Shown here: positions 1 through 7,539 of the stretch, piece by piece
Layout: the number at the start of each line of letters is the position of its first letter
Position numbering within the stretch: the stretch's first letter is position 1
Origin: Prevotella sp. UBA6994
GTDB lineage: Bacteria > Bacteroidota > Bacteroidia > Bacteroidales > Bacteroidaceae
Reading direction: 5' to 3'
DNA: 23,357 bases
Assembly (NCBI GenBank): GCA_002449845.1
Contig: DJXW01000045.1
Span: 1-23,357, forward strand
Notes under the pieces: model-generated
What the model was told of the DNA's origin: nothing
The model's database searches: none
The model's input: the letters and a program-made list of their open reading frames with translations, nothing else
Position numbers and translations under genes: made by a program

Positions 1-607
1 GTGTGTTACCTTCGCAAAACGCATGAACTTGCCATAGATTAGCACAAAAACGGGTTAGGTGACGAATGGCTTCATCAATATTCATGTTTGCATAACTGAA
101 CTCGCGTTCCTGCCCCATATCGTAATTCAATGTATCGCTGATAGTATCTGCACTGGCATAATACACAGTCTTGCCGCCAAGTACCCACTCGTTCTTCGTA
201 ATATTATAGTCACGAATGCGACCAGCTAACTTATAGATGCCGTCAAACAAGCGACGATGTATAGAAATCAACTGAGCAGGAGTAAATGAGAACGTCTTTT
301 CCTCTATCAGTTCAGTTATACGTGCAGCCACCTTGTCCGCCTCTTCTGTTCGGTCATTCTCTATAACCTTTCGTCCAGATGCAGACTTGTAATATGAGTC
401 AATAAGTTGCTTTGCCTCAATGATACTGATGTCCCCCTCGATATGTCGTTTGGCAGTATCAAGCAAATATTCAGAAGTCTGGAGCCTATCAACCTGTTGA
501 AGCCCTATAGCAACCTTCCAAGCTTCGCTACGCTCACGCTGCTGCGGTTCGCCTTGGCGTATGTATTCATTCAATCCAAGAATCGCATATTTCTGTTCGT
601 CGCTCAT
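1..607 (-). CDS. Fic-domain protein with N-terminal VbhA-like region (partial, C-terminus outside window)
   Basis: Reading the minus strand from the ATG at 607 gives an open frame of about 202 codons to the window edge. It ends in HAFCEGNT, the core of the Fic motif HxFx(D/E)GN(G/T)R. Fic enzymes transfer AMP or another nucleotide-derived group onto target proteins, with the motif histidine as general base. The first ~75 residues (MSDEQKYAIL..., then AWKVAIGLQQVDRL and HIEGDISIIEAKQLIDSYY) resemble the VbhA antitoxin helices often fused to Fic domains in Bacteroidota. The position expected to hold the inhibitory (S/T)xxxE(G/N) motif reads LQQVDR, so it looks degenerate. The gene is last in the restriction-modification operon, 23 bp after a 37-codon ORF. 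The target is unknown. I am confident of the Fic call and less sure of the antitoxin-like region. Confidence 0.85.
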   Translation of the reverse strand, partial: MSDEQKYAILGLNEYIRQGEPQQRERSEAWKVAIGLQQVDRLQTSEYLLDTAKRHIEGDISIIEAKQLIDSYYKSASGRKVIENDRTEEADKVAARITELIEEKTFSFTPAQLISIHRRLFDGIYKLAGRIRDYNITKNEWVLGGKTVYYASADTISDTLNYDMGQEREFSYANMNIDEAIRHLTRFCANLWQVHAFCEGNT

Positions 608-630
608 ATGTTGTTTTTATTAAATCATTG

Positions 631-744
631 TTAGCACCTATTATATGAGTTTCGTAATTCCTTACCATCTGCATCAACCTCTCGCAATTGCTCAAAAGGA
701 GATGGGAGTCCTGGAATGTTGTTTATATCTTGAATAATAGCCAT
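631..744 (-). CDS. Short 37-aa ORF between methyltransferase and fic; possible gene remnant
   Basis: An ATG lies 3 nt after the methyltransferase stop codon and opens a 37-codon frame (MAIIQDINNIPGLPSPFEQL, then REVDADGKELRNSYNRC) that ends 23 bp before fic. The tight spacing suggests it is translated. The stretch PFEQLREVDADGKE resembles the beginning of DinD/BRO-type proteins, where the same kind of sequence is followed by YWSAR. Here the similarity stops after GKE. It may be a small functional peptide such as a Fic partner, or the stump of a deleted DinD/BRO-like gene. No function can be assigned. Confidence 0.4.
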   Translation of the reverse strand: MAIIQDINNIPGLPSPFEQLREVDADGKELRNSYNRC

Positions 745-747
745 ACT

Positions 748-2895
748 CTACAAATTATGTATTATGCAATTCTTTGGTCTTGTTATATGAATGTTCTCCA
801 TAATCTTTGCCATTGTAGTATCAGTAAACGTACGCCAGATTTCGAGCTTTATTTTCTTGTAGTCATCAAACAACTGACCGACTCGCTCAATCTCGAATAC
901 CAACCGGAGGTCGTTCTTGTCTTCATTTACTTGTCCTTCCTTACGGTAGCCGAGTCGAGCAATCTTGATATAGTAAAGATCGCGAATGCCTTTTCCTGAG
1001 AGGTACGGCATGAAGTAGTAGAGTTTGTTGAGCGCAACTGTTGACGGGAACTTCTTGCCTGTATAGTAAATCTTGGCCGAACCATCGAGATACTGCTCCC
1101 AATTATCCTTCTTGACGTTGCAGACAAGGAGGTTCTTTGCGAGGTTGATAGGCAGGTTACGATGAATGCTCTTCGAATCGTATTCTAGCTCAATATCCTC
1201 ACAAACCATACCATTCTGTGTAATAGGCTCAAATTCATATTGGTCGAAAAGGTCGAGAAAATTCAGCTGTTTTACACATGATTTGCTTATAATTTTGACA
1301 GATTCTTCTGTAGTTGATAAAAGAGTCTCTTTTAGGGCTTGAAGTCTTTCATTAAATACGTCTATCTTACTTATGCCGTCAGTATATCTCAATGAAAAGA
1401 ATTCATTCAGTAACAGTATCCCATTTTTCTCTTTCTGAGTATCTTTAATCAATGCGTACACATTCTTTATAAACGAGCTCTCATCTGGACTCAGCAAGGT
1501 CAAGTCCACAACCATGCCTTTGTTTAGATCGTTTGGTTCGAATTTAACAAGACCATTCCCGTATTGACGCGAATTGTCGAGAAAAATCTCCTTTGCCACA
1601 TCCGTAATAAGGTATGCAAACAACACCTCTACATCAAGCCCAGTATTATGGGGATAAACACAATGGAATGTTGTGAGGTTATAAATATTTGCTTCGTTGC
1701 GAATGAAACGCAAACCACTTCTATTGAAAACAGAAACCCATATTGGCGCAGGAGGCCGATTCTCAATAGCATACCACGGAGAACGACTTGCTGTAAGATT
1801 ACGTTTGTTGATTTCTGATTCTTCACCAAGATGTATGTACCTTTGCACATTTTTGTTGTTTGGTGCAGTACTACCGTTGAATAGATAGACGGACTTATCG
1901 GCGTTTATTAATTTTGTATATTCATTCTGAGTAAAAAAAGTCTGTGGAGCATCTACAGCTTTGCAGATACATGGCATCAAGCACTCTTCGGGAATATCAT
2001 AGTCATCTGCTTTTGAAGGCTTAAACGTAAAAAAATCGTTTGCGCCTGTGGCGATACCACGCGAAACCTTGGCAAACTTAGAGAACGGCACAAGATGATT
2101 GTATTTACAACTATTACCTTCTTCATAGTATGATTTCCACTTTATGTTTGCATCAAGCTTAGAGGTGTTGTATTCCGTATATTCACTTAAACAAGTGTTT
2201 AACCCTTCTATGTTATTGACTAATGAGAATCGTACACTTACAGAATCAGTCGTTCTTTCACAAAGGAGAATACAAGCGGTTGTTAAAGCATCGTCAAAAG
2301 CACATTCTGTAAAATCGACGACTATTATGTGGTGCAGAGTGTTACTCTCTATCAAAGCGTGTTTTACCTCTACGCCATAATCGGAATTGAGGAATTCCGA
2401 TGGAATAATGTATGCCAGACGTCCGCCTTCTTGCAACTGGGCGATTGATTTTAGAAGGAACAAAGTATAGAGGTTAGTGAAACCATTAAGCTTTGTTCCT
2501 AAATGATTGTTTACATCTGGTATATAAGTTGCATTGTCGTAATCGTGAAATTTTAAATATGGAGGATTACAAACAATGGCATCATATTTTGCATTCCAAT
2601 CACTCGCAAAATAATCTTCATTCCTAAGATTCACTCCATTTGGGCGAGCTGTAACTGCACTTGCAAAGATTTGTCCATCAATTTCGTACGCATCTATAGG
2701 TAGAGTTGCATTCTGAGCAAGGATACGCGAAAAGATGCCCAAACCGTATGCAGGTTCGAGAGCACGAGTCTTCTGCTTTCCCTGTAACACCCATTGACAC
2801 ATAAACTCAGCAATCTTTTCTGGTGTGAAGAATTGAGCATATCTTTTGCGGTGGTCAAGAGATGTTGACGCAATGTATTTCTGTTCGAGAGTCAT
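748..2895 (-). CDS. Type II DNA N6-adenine methyltransferase (gamma-class, AccI/Eco57I-like)
   Basis: A 715-residue protein predicted to methylate adenine at the recognition site of the neighbouring endonuclease, using S-adenosylmethionine. The motifs run in gamma-class order: motif X (QFFTPEKIAEFM, about 21-32), motif I for SAM binding (LEPAYGLG, about 46-53), and catalytic motif IV NPPY at 110-113 followed by LKF. The large C-terminal half should contain the target-recognition region. The gene starts 4 nt after the endonuclease stop codon, so the two are probably translationally coupled. No truncation or frameshift is visible. The AccI-like specificity is inferred from the partner endonuclease and was not read from this protein. 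Confidence 0.9.
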   Translation of the reverse strand: MTLEQKYIASTSLDHRKRYAQFFTPEKIAEFMCQWVLQGKQKTRALEPAYGLGIFSRILAQNATLPIDAYEIDGQIFASAVTARPNGVNLRNEDYFASDWNAKYDAIVCNPPYLKFHDYDNATYIPDVNNHLGTKLNGFTNLYTLFLLKSIAQLQEGGRLAYIIPSEFLNSDYGVEVKHALIESNTLHHIIVVDFTECAFDDALTTACILLCERTTDSVSVRFSLVNNIEGLNTCLSEYTEYNTSKLDANIKWKSYYEEGNSCKYNHLVPFSKFAKVSRGIATGANDFFTFKPSKADDYDIPEECLMPCICKAVDAPQTFFTQNEYTKLINADKSVYLFNGSTAPNNKNVQRYIHLGEESEINKRNLTASRSPWYAIENRPPAPIWVSVFNRSGLRFIRNEANIYNLTTFHCVYPHNTGLDVEVLFAYLITDVAKEIFLDNSRQYGNGLVKFEPNDLNKGMVVDLTLLSPDESSFIKNVYALIKDTQKEKNGILLLNEFFSLRYTDGISKIDVFNERLQALKETLLSTTEESVKIISKSCVKQLNFLDLFDQYEFEPITQNGMVCEDIELEYDSKSIHRNLPINLAKNLLVCNVKKDNWEQYLDGSAKIYYTGKKFPSTVALNKLYYFMPYLSGKGIRDLYYIKIARLGYRKEGQVNEDKNDLRLVFEIERVGQLFDDYKKIKLEIWRTFTDTTMAKIMENIHITRPKNCIIHNL

Positions 2896-2899
2896 CCTA

Positions 2900-3988
2900 T
2901 TAAAGTTTTATTCCAAATAGAGATTCAAAATTGTTGGCATCCAAGAATGCCTCGCCGCCATCAAATTTCACATAAAACAATAATCGTCCCTTGTTCAACT
3001 CCTTTCTTACACTTTGATGATTAGGTTCGGTAACGGCTTCTGCAAGGCAAATACCATCTTGAGAAGGTATCTTGATGGTTGTCTTGTTTTGATTCTTTGT
3101 ATCTTGTTCAATGAAGTATTTGTCATCCTCCAAATCGGGGTTTGACACAAGTTCCAAAATGTGCTGGAACGATACACCATACACTTTGTCAAAAAATACC
3201 TGTACGTAAAAGTGTGGCACATTGTAAGTCATTATCCATTTGTGAACGACCTTCAAATCTTCCACCTTGGGGGTGATGGATAATGAATTGCGCTTTTGAA
3301 TTACCTTCAGACAGTCTTTTAGTTCAGACAGATTGTCTGTTAATTCTTGAAGCCTTTGCGAGGTCTTCCACGTCGGTTTTCGGTAGTCGATAGATCGTAC
3401 AGAAGTTTCGTCAAGTTGCTGAAGAATCGCTATCAACTCAGGACGTTTCTGCTCCAACAGATCAACATATTCGTCTAATACAATATTCTTTAACTCGATA
3501 GCCCTTTCCGTATTTTCACGAATAACTCTGTTGGCCTCTTCTGTGTATTTATTGATGAGGAAAGCGCTCGAACGAACCTCAATGCCTGCAATAGCTTTGG
3601 CAACATAGTCGCCAATCTCACTACTTGATTTTGAACTGATGTCATAACCAAGAGATTCATTAAAATCCACCTTCTTGAACAGCAGGATGTCTGGACGTTT
3701 GCCAATGGTATCGAGTTCTGCCTGATAGTCATTGAAGAACTTTTCAAATCCTTCATCTCCTGCTACAAGGTCGTCGGATTTACCATACCTTACAGCAACG
3801 ATATTCTCAGAATTGTCATTAATTGCTCTGAATAAAACATCCTCCGCCCAATCGCCTTGCTGCTTGTTGGTAATGAACTCAGAAGACGCCTGTGTAGGCA
3901 TTGAAGCTTCGCTACGAGGTTCATCAAAGTCGATAAGACCTGTTTGAATGTTACTGCAAATGTTGTTTATAATATCTTTGTATGCCAT
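2900..3988 (-). CDS. Type II restriction endonuclease, AccI-like PD-(D/E)xK family
   Basis: A 362-residue protein next to an adenine methyltransferase. The N-terminal part contains QGDWAED (44-50), GKRPDILLF (96-104) and GIEVRSSAFL (135-144). These fit a PD-(D/E)xK nuclease core with E49 in the first helix, D100 as the metal-binding Asp, and E137-x-R139 as a variant of the E-x-K pair. The arrangement and wording resemble the AccI family, which cuts GTMKAC, as I remember it; I have not aligned it. A coiled, lysine/glutamate-rich stretch (about 150-235) separates the core from a C-terminal beta-rich part that may bind DNA. It is the third gene of the minus-strand operon. The endonuclease role is well supported by context, while the exact specificity is uncertain. 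Confidence 0.75.
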   Translation of the reverse strand: MAYKDIINNICSNIQTGLIDFDEPRSEASMPTQASSEFITNKQQGDWAEDVLFRAINDNSENIVAVRYGKSDDLVAGDEGFEKFFNDYQAELDTIGKRPDILLFKKVDFNESLGYDISSKSSSEIGDYVAKAIAGIEVRSSAFLINKYTEEANRVIRENTERAIELKNIVLDEYVDLLEQKRPELIAILQQLDETSVRSIDYRKPTWKTSQRLQELTDNLSELKDCLKVIQKRNSLSITPKVEDLKVVHKWIMTYNVPHFYVQVFFDKVYGVSFQHILELVSNPDLEDDKYFIEQDTKNQNKTTIKIPSQDGICLAEAVTEPNHQSVRKELNKGRLLFYVKFDGGEAFLDANNFESLFGIKL

Positions 3989-4033
3989 AACTATCTTGAT
4001 TTAATAATGTTTTCTGTTAATTCTCAATATGAT

Positions 4034-4678
4034 TTATTTCTGTGGTTTCTCAATCACCATATACTTGGCCCCACATTTTGCAAGCGTATCCCAGCCATAC
4101 GGGCAGTCATCATGCAGATAGAGAAATTGTACGGTAATGTTTGCGTTATTCTCATCATCGTGTGATTCGGAAGAGTAACAGACAAGTGTAACGTACATGT
4201 CATTGAGGTCAGGATCTTCTTCCACCCAGTAATTGTCATCGGTGCAATCGAGCCATTTGTATGTTACTATCTCCTTTGCTTCTTGCGCTGTTATCGTCAG
4301 TCTTTCTTCTGCATCGGGAAGTAGCTCTATCAACTTGCGAGTATATTCCCTCAACAATGATTTCGCTTCTTTCTTATCCGTCAGTTGTTTTGCTTCCACA
4401 TCAAATTGGCGCATCAGGCTTTTGACCTCTTTGAGAAGTTTCCGAGAGATTGGCTCGAAGTTACAGAACTCACAATCAACAGCAACCATAGGGAATCGAC
4501 GCTGAGCATTGAGACCACTTTCGTTAATAGAGTACCATGTTACAATACAGAAGTCTTTATCGCCAGGTCCCACTTCCACCTCGTTAACCTCCATGAAAAC
4601 GAGAGGGTGCGGAGTGCTTTCTACAAAAGCATCGCCTTTCTTGAAATGTGGTATTGGTTTTGATACTATTTTATCCAT
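4034..4678 (-). CDS. Unknown 214-aa protein inside the restriction-modification operon
   Basis: I do not recognise this protein. The frame stays open upstream to an ATG at 4843, but that would overlap the HTH gene. The ATG at 4678 (MDKIVSKPIPHFKKGDAFVE) follows the intergenic gap and is preferred. It is soluble, acidic and has no signal peptide or membrane segment. Residues 75-120 form a charged, probably helical or coiled stretch (ISRKLLKEVKSLMR, KEAKSLLREYTRKL). The flanks look beta-rich, with several cysteines (DCEFC at 68-72). It sits between the controller-like gene and the endonuclease, 45 bp before the latter. Possible roles include an accessory restriction subunit or a second regulator. 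None can be chosen from sequence. Confidence 0.7.
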   Translation of the reverse strand: MDKIVSKPIPHFKKGDAFVESTPHPLVFMEVNEVEVGPGDKDFCIVTWYSINESGLNAQRRFPMVAVDCEFCNFEPISRKLLKEVKSLMRQFDVEAKQLTDKKEAKSLLREYTRKLIELLPDAEERLTITAQEAKEIVTYKWLDCTDDNYWVEEDPDLNDMYVTLVCYSSESHDDENNANITVQFLYLHDDCPYGWDTLAKCGAKYMVIEKPQK

Positions 4679-4704
4679 GCTTGCTTTTCTTACAGTTTTA
4701 CCAC

Positions 4705-4732
4705 TTAAAGGTATACACCATCTACCCTTTAA
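4705..4732 (-). promoter_or_regulatory. Candidate operator: imperfect palindrome overlapping a -7-like element
   Basis: In the 59-bp gap between the HTH gene and the 214-aa gene, the arms TTAAAGG (4705-4711) and CCTTTAA (4726-4732) form an inverted repeat that extends to TTAAAGGTA/TACCCTTTAA with a one-base bulge. Read on the minus strand, TACCTTTA at 4713-4706 matches the Bacteroidota -7 consensus TAnnTTTG at seven of eight positions and lies 28 nt before the ATG at 4678. No clear -33 TTTG was found. A controller binding here could repress or time endonuclease expression. Confidence 0.35.
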
Positions 4733-4737
4733 TACGA

Positions 4738-4938
4738 TTACTTGCTTTTCTCTATCCTCAACAGTTCGTTTATATCGACTTCGAGGAGTTCTGCAATCTT
4801 GACGAATGTCTCCATAGGTGGCTGGCTGGCATTGGTACACCATTTACTCACAGTAGTAGGTGCACATTCCAACTGCTCGGATAACCACTTGTTTGTTCTC
4901 TTCTTATCTGCAAGAACTACTTTGATTCTATTTTCCAT
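4738..4938 (-). CDS. XRE/Cro-type HTH regulator, likely restriction-modification controller
   Basis: A 66-residue single-domain DNA-binding protein. The helix-turn-helix is visible as WLSEQLECAPTTVSKWCTN (about 18-36), followed by the typical last helices (METFVKIAELLEVDINELL). The size and fold match XRE-family regulators and the controller (C) proteins of type II restriction-modification systems, which bind palindromes near their own operon. It is the first gene of the minus-strand cassette and stands 59 bp before the next gene, with a palindrome in the gap. I infer that it controls the restriction operon. A general XRE regulator is the alternative. Confidence 0.85.
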   Translation of the reverse strand: MENRIKVVLADKKRTNKWLSEQLECAPTTVSKWCTNASQPPMETFVKIAELLEVDINELLRIEKSK

Positions 4939-5262
4939 TCTTATTGTGCTGAGGTTGTTATGACGAGATTGTACCTTATTATTTTAGACGCGCATACAAA
5001 ATTAGCTAATTTCCCACGAAATAACGAAGGAAAATATTTTTTTTCTGTAAAACTCAATCACTTTTATATCTTTTTCTTCACTTTTAATTTTCTTCAAAGA
5101 GCAATTTGACATTACGATTGAAGTCATTTTGACTATACCGGAGCTTTCTTTACAATGAAAGTTCGGAGATTGGTTAGCAAATATCGATACTACAGGGAAC
5201 AAGCGAAAAACATATAAAAATATCATTTTGAGTGCGAATTATGAGAGAAGTTATCAAAAAGT
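4939..5262. other. AT-rich intergenic region without a recognisable gene
   Basis: This is the first part of a 496-bp gap between the restriction cassette and the lipoprotein gene. It is AT-rich, with long T and A runs around 5030-5100. A 74-codon frame on the minus strand (5002-5226) has no family features and starts from an unconvincing context. The promoter of the HTH gene must lie in the first ~100 bp, but I could not pick a clear -33/-7 pair. Confidence 0.5.
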
Positions 5263-5340
5263 CACCATATAAGAAACCATTGGTCACTATATAAGAAACC
5301 ATCGGTTACTATGCAAGAAACCGATGGTTACTATATATGA
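5263..5340. repeat. Short tandem array of ~22-bp units with internal hairpin
   Basis: Three consecutive 22-bp units start at 5263, 5285 and 5307, each of the form yAcyATryAAGAAACCrwyGGT, and a broken fourth begins at 5329. The second and third units place AACCATCGGTT (5297-5307) and AACCGATGGTT (5319-5329) as a perfect 11-bp inverted repeat around an 11-nt loop. The first unit can pair with the third with one mismatch, so alternative hairpins are possible. There is no spacer sequence as in CRISPR and no poly-T tail next to the stem. Confidence 0.75.
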
Positions 5341-5434
5341 GAACAGAAAATCTTGGGTGAAAAATAACAGAGCATTAATAGCCTGTGTCTGTTAAAGTCA
5401 GTTTTCAAGGAGGTGTAATGAATAAAAAGGTTCA

Positions 5435-6037
5435 TTAAACACCGTCTTCATCCTCGATGTCCCTTTTTTCTGTTTTATTATCTGATGAAGGTTCTTGATT
5501 GGAAGTATCCAAATCCGTATCTTTGCTGATGCTTACGACTCCCATCCTGGAAATCTTTACGATAAGTGGAACAAACTCGTCGCTCGATTTATCTGGTGAG
5601 CCAACACTTGCTGCCATATAGATATTGTCTTCATCAGCCTTGTCAAGGACGATTCCCAACAGCACGCTATTTTTCTTATACAAGGCATCTACATAACCAT
5701 CAAAGTCTTTTTTGGTAAATGCACGATTAAAGAACTCACTACCGTCTTTACGGATAATCTTGACAGTAATCCTATTGTCATAATAACGTTGTCCGTTATC
5801 ATCCTTTACGATTGTCAATGTTGTATCGGCTTGCCTGTTTACCTCCACCGTGTATGTTGACCCCACCCACTCCACTTGACGAGATTGCGAATAGTTGCCT
5901 ACTTGCAAAGGGTTCTTAGAAATTTCTGTCTTAGGAGGCATTTTCGTAATGATAATATCATTTTTGGGTTTCTCATCACAAGAAATTACACCCATAAGAA
6001 GAAGCGAAAATGCGAAAGCGTAAAATAATCTTTTCAT
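5435..6037 (-). CDS. Putative lipoprotein of unknown function (possibly DUF4738)
   Basis: A 200-residue protein beginning MKRLFYAFAFSLLLMGVISC. The hydrophobic stretch ending in VISC is a lipobox, so Cys20 should be lipidated and the protein anchored in the cell envelope. The mature part is mostly beta-type sequence (EWVGSTYTVEVNR, GQRYYDNRITVKIIRKDG) followed by a very acidic tail (DSDNKTEKRDIEDEDGV-like, from about residue 177). It resembles the small Bacteroidales lipoprotein family DUF4738 as I recall it, but I could not confirm this. It lies downstream of the DUF4890-like gene in the same orientation, separated by an intrinsic terminator, so it probably has its own promoter. No function is known. 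Confidence 0.8.
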   Translation of the reverse strand: MKRLFYAFAFSLLLMGVISCDEKPKNDIIITKMPPKTEISKNPLQVGNYSQSRQVEWVGSTYTVEVNRQADTTLTIVKDDNGQRYYDNRITVKIIRKDGSEFFNRAFTKKDFDGYVDALYKKNSVLLGIVLDKADEDNIYMAASVGSPDKSSDEFVPLIVKISRMGVVSISKDTDLDTSNQEPSSDNKTEKRDIEDEDGV

Positions 6038-6084
6038 TGTGTCTAACTTTTATTCGGCAAAATTACAAAAAAAATAGTTAATAA

Positions 6085-6117
6085 CAAAAAAGGCACCTCC
6101 TTTTTATAGAAGATGCC
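6085..6117 (-). terminator. Rho-independent terminator of the DUF4890-like gene
   Basis: On the minus strand, GGCATCTTC (6117-6109) pairs with GGAGGTGCC (6100-6092) to give nine pairs including G-U wobbles, with an 8-nt loop. Six T residues follow (6091-6086). It lies about 80 nt after the stop codon at 6196 and before the lipoprotein gene. Confidence 0.75.
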
Positions 6118-6195
6118 GTTACCTAAATACTCTAATAACCTATTAAGGTTCTCACACGATATAATAAAAGTTCTGTTTATGAAATTATATGTTGT

Positions 6196-6708
6196 CTAGT
6201 CGTTCTGTCTGTTTCCACCTCTCGGTCCGCCACGGCGACCACCTTGTTGCCAACGTTTTTTGCTGTCTTCCTGATACTTGGCAAACTGCTCCTCAGTCAT
6301 GATTTTCTTCAACTCAGTCTCATAAGCCTCTTGATTAGCTTTCATCTCTTTCAAGCGTGCTTCCATTTGTTCCTTGCTGGGACGTTCTGGTCTTTCGCCT
6401 TGAGTTGTAGCACCAGTATTGCCATCAGTATTACGTTGTCTTTGCATACCTTCTCCACGCTGACCGTTTGGACGTCGTCCTCCTCTCATACGAGGCATCT
6501 TATCAGCGAAAGTTGTATTCAGTTCTTGCAGTTTTACAGCTTGTGTTTCGTTAAGACCGTATTGGCTCACCATGCGTTCTGTTTGACGTTTCACCATTTC
6601 AGTCTTGTCCATTCTACGACCTTGTTGAGCATTTCCATTTTCAGACTGTGCCATTGCTGACGTTGCTATCGTGACCGTTGCTATAATTGCTAAAATTGAT
6701 TTTTTCAT
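6196..6708 (-). CDS. Secreted DUF4890-like, Spy/LTXXQ-type periplasmic protein
   Basis: Start chosen at 6708 (MKKSILAIIATVTIATSAMA), which gives a clean type I signal peptide with Gln as first mature residue. The frame extends 13 codons further upstream but adds no useful signal. The mature protein (~150 aa) has a helical repeat: EMVKRQTERMVSQYGLNETQ near the N-terminus and YETELKKIMTEEQFAKYQED near the C-terminus. This resembles the LTxxQ helices of Spy/CpxP-type periplasmic chaperones and the Bacteroidales family DUF4890. In between lies a Gly/Arg/Gln-rich low-complexity linker, and the C-terminus is RGG-rich. It is probably periplasmic and may have a stress role. It is monocistronic, with the terminator at 6085-6117. 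Confidence 0.8.
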   Translation of the reverse strand: MKKSILAIIATVTIATSAMAQSENGNAQQGRRMDKTEMVKRQTERMVSQYGLNETQAVKLQELNTTFADKMPRMRGGRRPNGQRGEGMQRQRNTDGNTGATTQGERPERPSKEQMEARLKEMKANQEAYETELKKIMTEEQFAKYQEDSKKRWQQGGRRGGPRGGNRQND

Positions 6709-6833
6709 AATTTTATTCTTTAAATTGTTATTTTTATTTAGTTGCAACTATCAATTTGACGTAAAAAGGAAAGAGAAGTTTAATCGATCATGAAAAAAAT
6801 TTTTTCTTTCCACTTGATTTAATATATTTTTCG

Positions 6834-6841
6834 TACCTTTG
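6834..6841 (+). promoter_or_regulatory. Bacteroidota -7 promoter element for the DUF4230/symporter genes
   Basis: TACCTTTG matches TAnnTTTG exactly, 20 nt before the ATG at 6862. A TTG at 6814-6816 could be the -33 element, although its 17-bp spacing is slightly short of the usual 19-21. Confidence 0.55.
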
Positions 6842-6861
6842 CCACATTATATAAAACAGCG

Positions 6862-7539
6862 ATGAGAAGATTTACACACATTATTATATTTATATATATA
6901 CTACTGATTTCATGTTCTGGCAACAAGACAGAACAAAAGATGGAATCTTTCGACACCATCCAGTCGATGGTCATGCAGATACAAAAGTGTTCACGTCTCT
7001 ATTCCTCCGAGTGCCAAGTGAGAAAAATCATCAGTCATGATGACAACAAGAAACTCACGGGAACATTCATGAACCAGAAATTTTCCATCGACCTACCCTT
7101 TGGAATCCGTAAGATTGCCATTCCCATCGACGCAACCCTCAAGGCATACGTGGATTTTGCCGACTTCTCGGAAAAGAATGTGAAGAAGAGCGGAAACAGG
7201 ATTGAGATTCTACTTCCCGACCCCAAGATTATGCTCACCGCCACCCATATCGACCGAAAAGAGGTGAAACAACACATCCCCATACTCAGGAGCAATTTCA
7301 CTGACGAGGAACTCACCTCATACGAAAGGATGGGAAGAGATTCCATCATCAAGGCAATCCCCCAATTAGACATCATCGAGAATGCGCGAGTAAATGCCGC
7401 TCGCATTCTCATTCCTTTAATCGAACAGATGGGTTATCCGAAAGAAAACGTGAAAATCACGTTTAGGAGAAAGTTTACCGTGAGCGACATACCCGCTCTC
7501 ATCGACAATTCAACGATAGAAAATGGAAAGAAAAAATAA
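6862..7539 (+). CDS. DUF4230 lipoprotein
   Basis: A 225-residue protein starting MRRFTHIIIFIYILLISCSG. The hydrophobic segment ends in LISC, a lipobox, so it is predicted to be a lipoprotein. The rest fits the widespread family DUF4230: a central strand-rich part (PFGIRKIAIPIDATLKAYVD, IEILLPDPKIMLT) and a C-terminal helix pair ending with ARILIPLIEQMGYPKENVKITFRR. Family function is unknown. The gene overlaps the next one by 17 nt, and that gene encodes a second, differently anchored DUF4230 protein, so the two are probably co-translated and may work together. A -7 element lies 20 nt upstream of the start. Confidence 0.85.
   Translation: MRRFTHIIIFIYILLISCSGNKTEQKMESFDTIQSMVMQIQKCSRLYSSECQVRKIISHDDNKKLTGTFMNQKFSIDLPFGIRKIAIPIDATLKAYVDFADFSEKNVKKSGNRIEILLPDPKIMLTATHIDRKEVKQHIPILRSNFTDEELTSYERMGRDSIIKAIPQLDIIENARVNAARILIPLIEQMGYPKENVKITFRRKFTVSDIPALIDNSTIENGKKK

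Noticed and set aside
4679..4843. Upstream extension of the 214-aa ORF
   Set aside because: It overlaps the HTH gene in another frame and covers the intergenic palindrome. The ATG at 4678 is the sensible start.
1..4938. Complete mobile element carrying the restriction cassette
   Set aside because: No integrase, transposase, terminal repeats or attachment site could be found in the window, so mobility is not supported.
5002..5226. 74-codon minus-strand frame in the intergenic region
   Set aside because: Low-complexity AT-rich sequence without any family feature or promoter context.
5263..5340. CRISPR array
   Set aside because: The units are directly adjacent without unique spacers, and no cas genes are nearby.
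6244..6660. 138-codon plus-strand frame
   Set aside because: It is the antisense shadow of the DUF4890-like gene; the Leu/Phe/Ser-rich translation has no motif.
6709..6747. Thirteen extra N-terminal codons of the DUF4890-like protein
   Set aside because: They precede a clean MKK-type signal peptide and would disrupt it.
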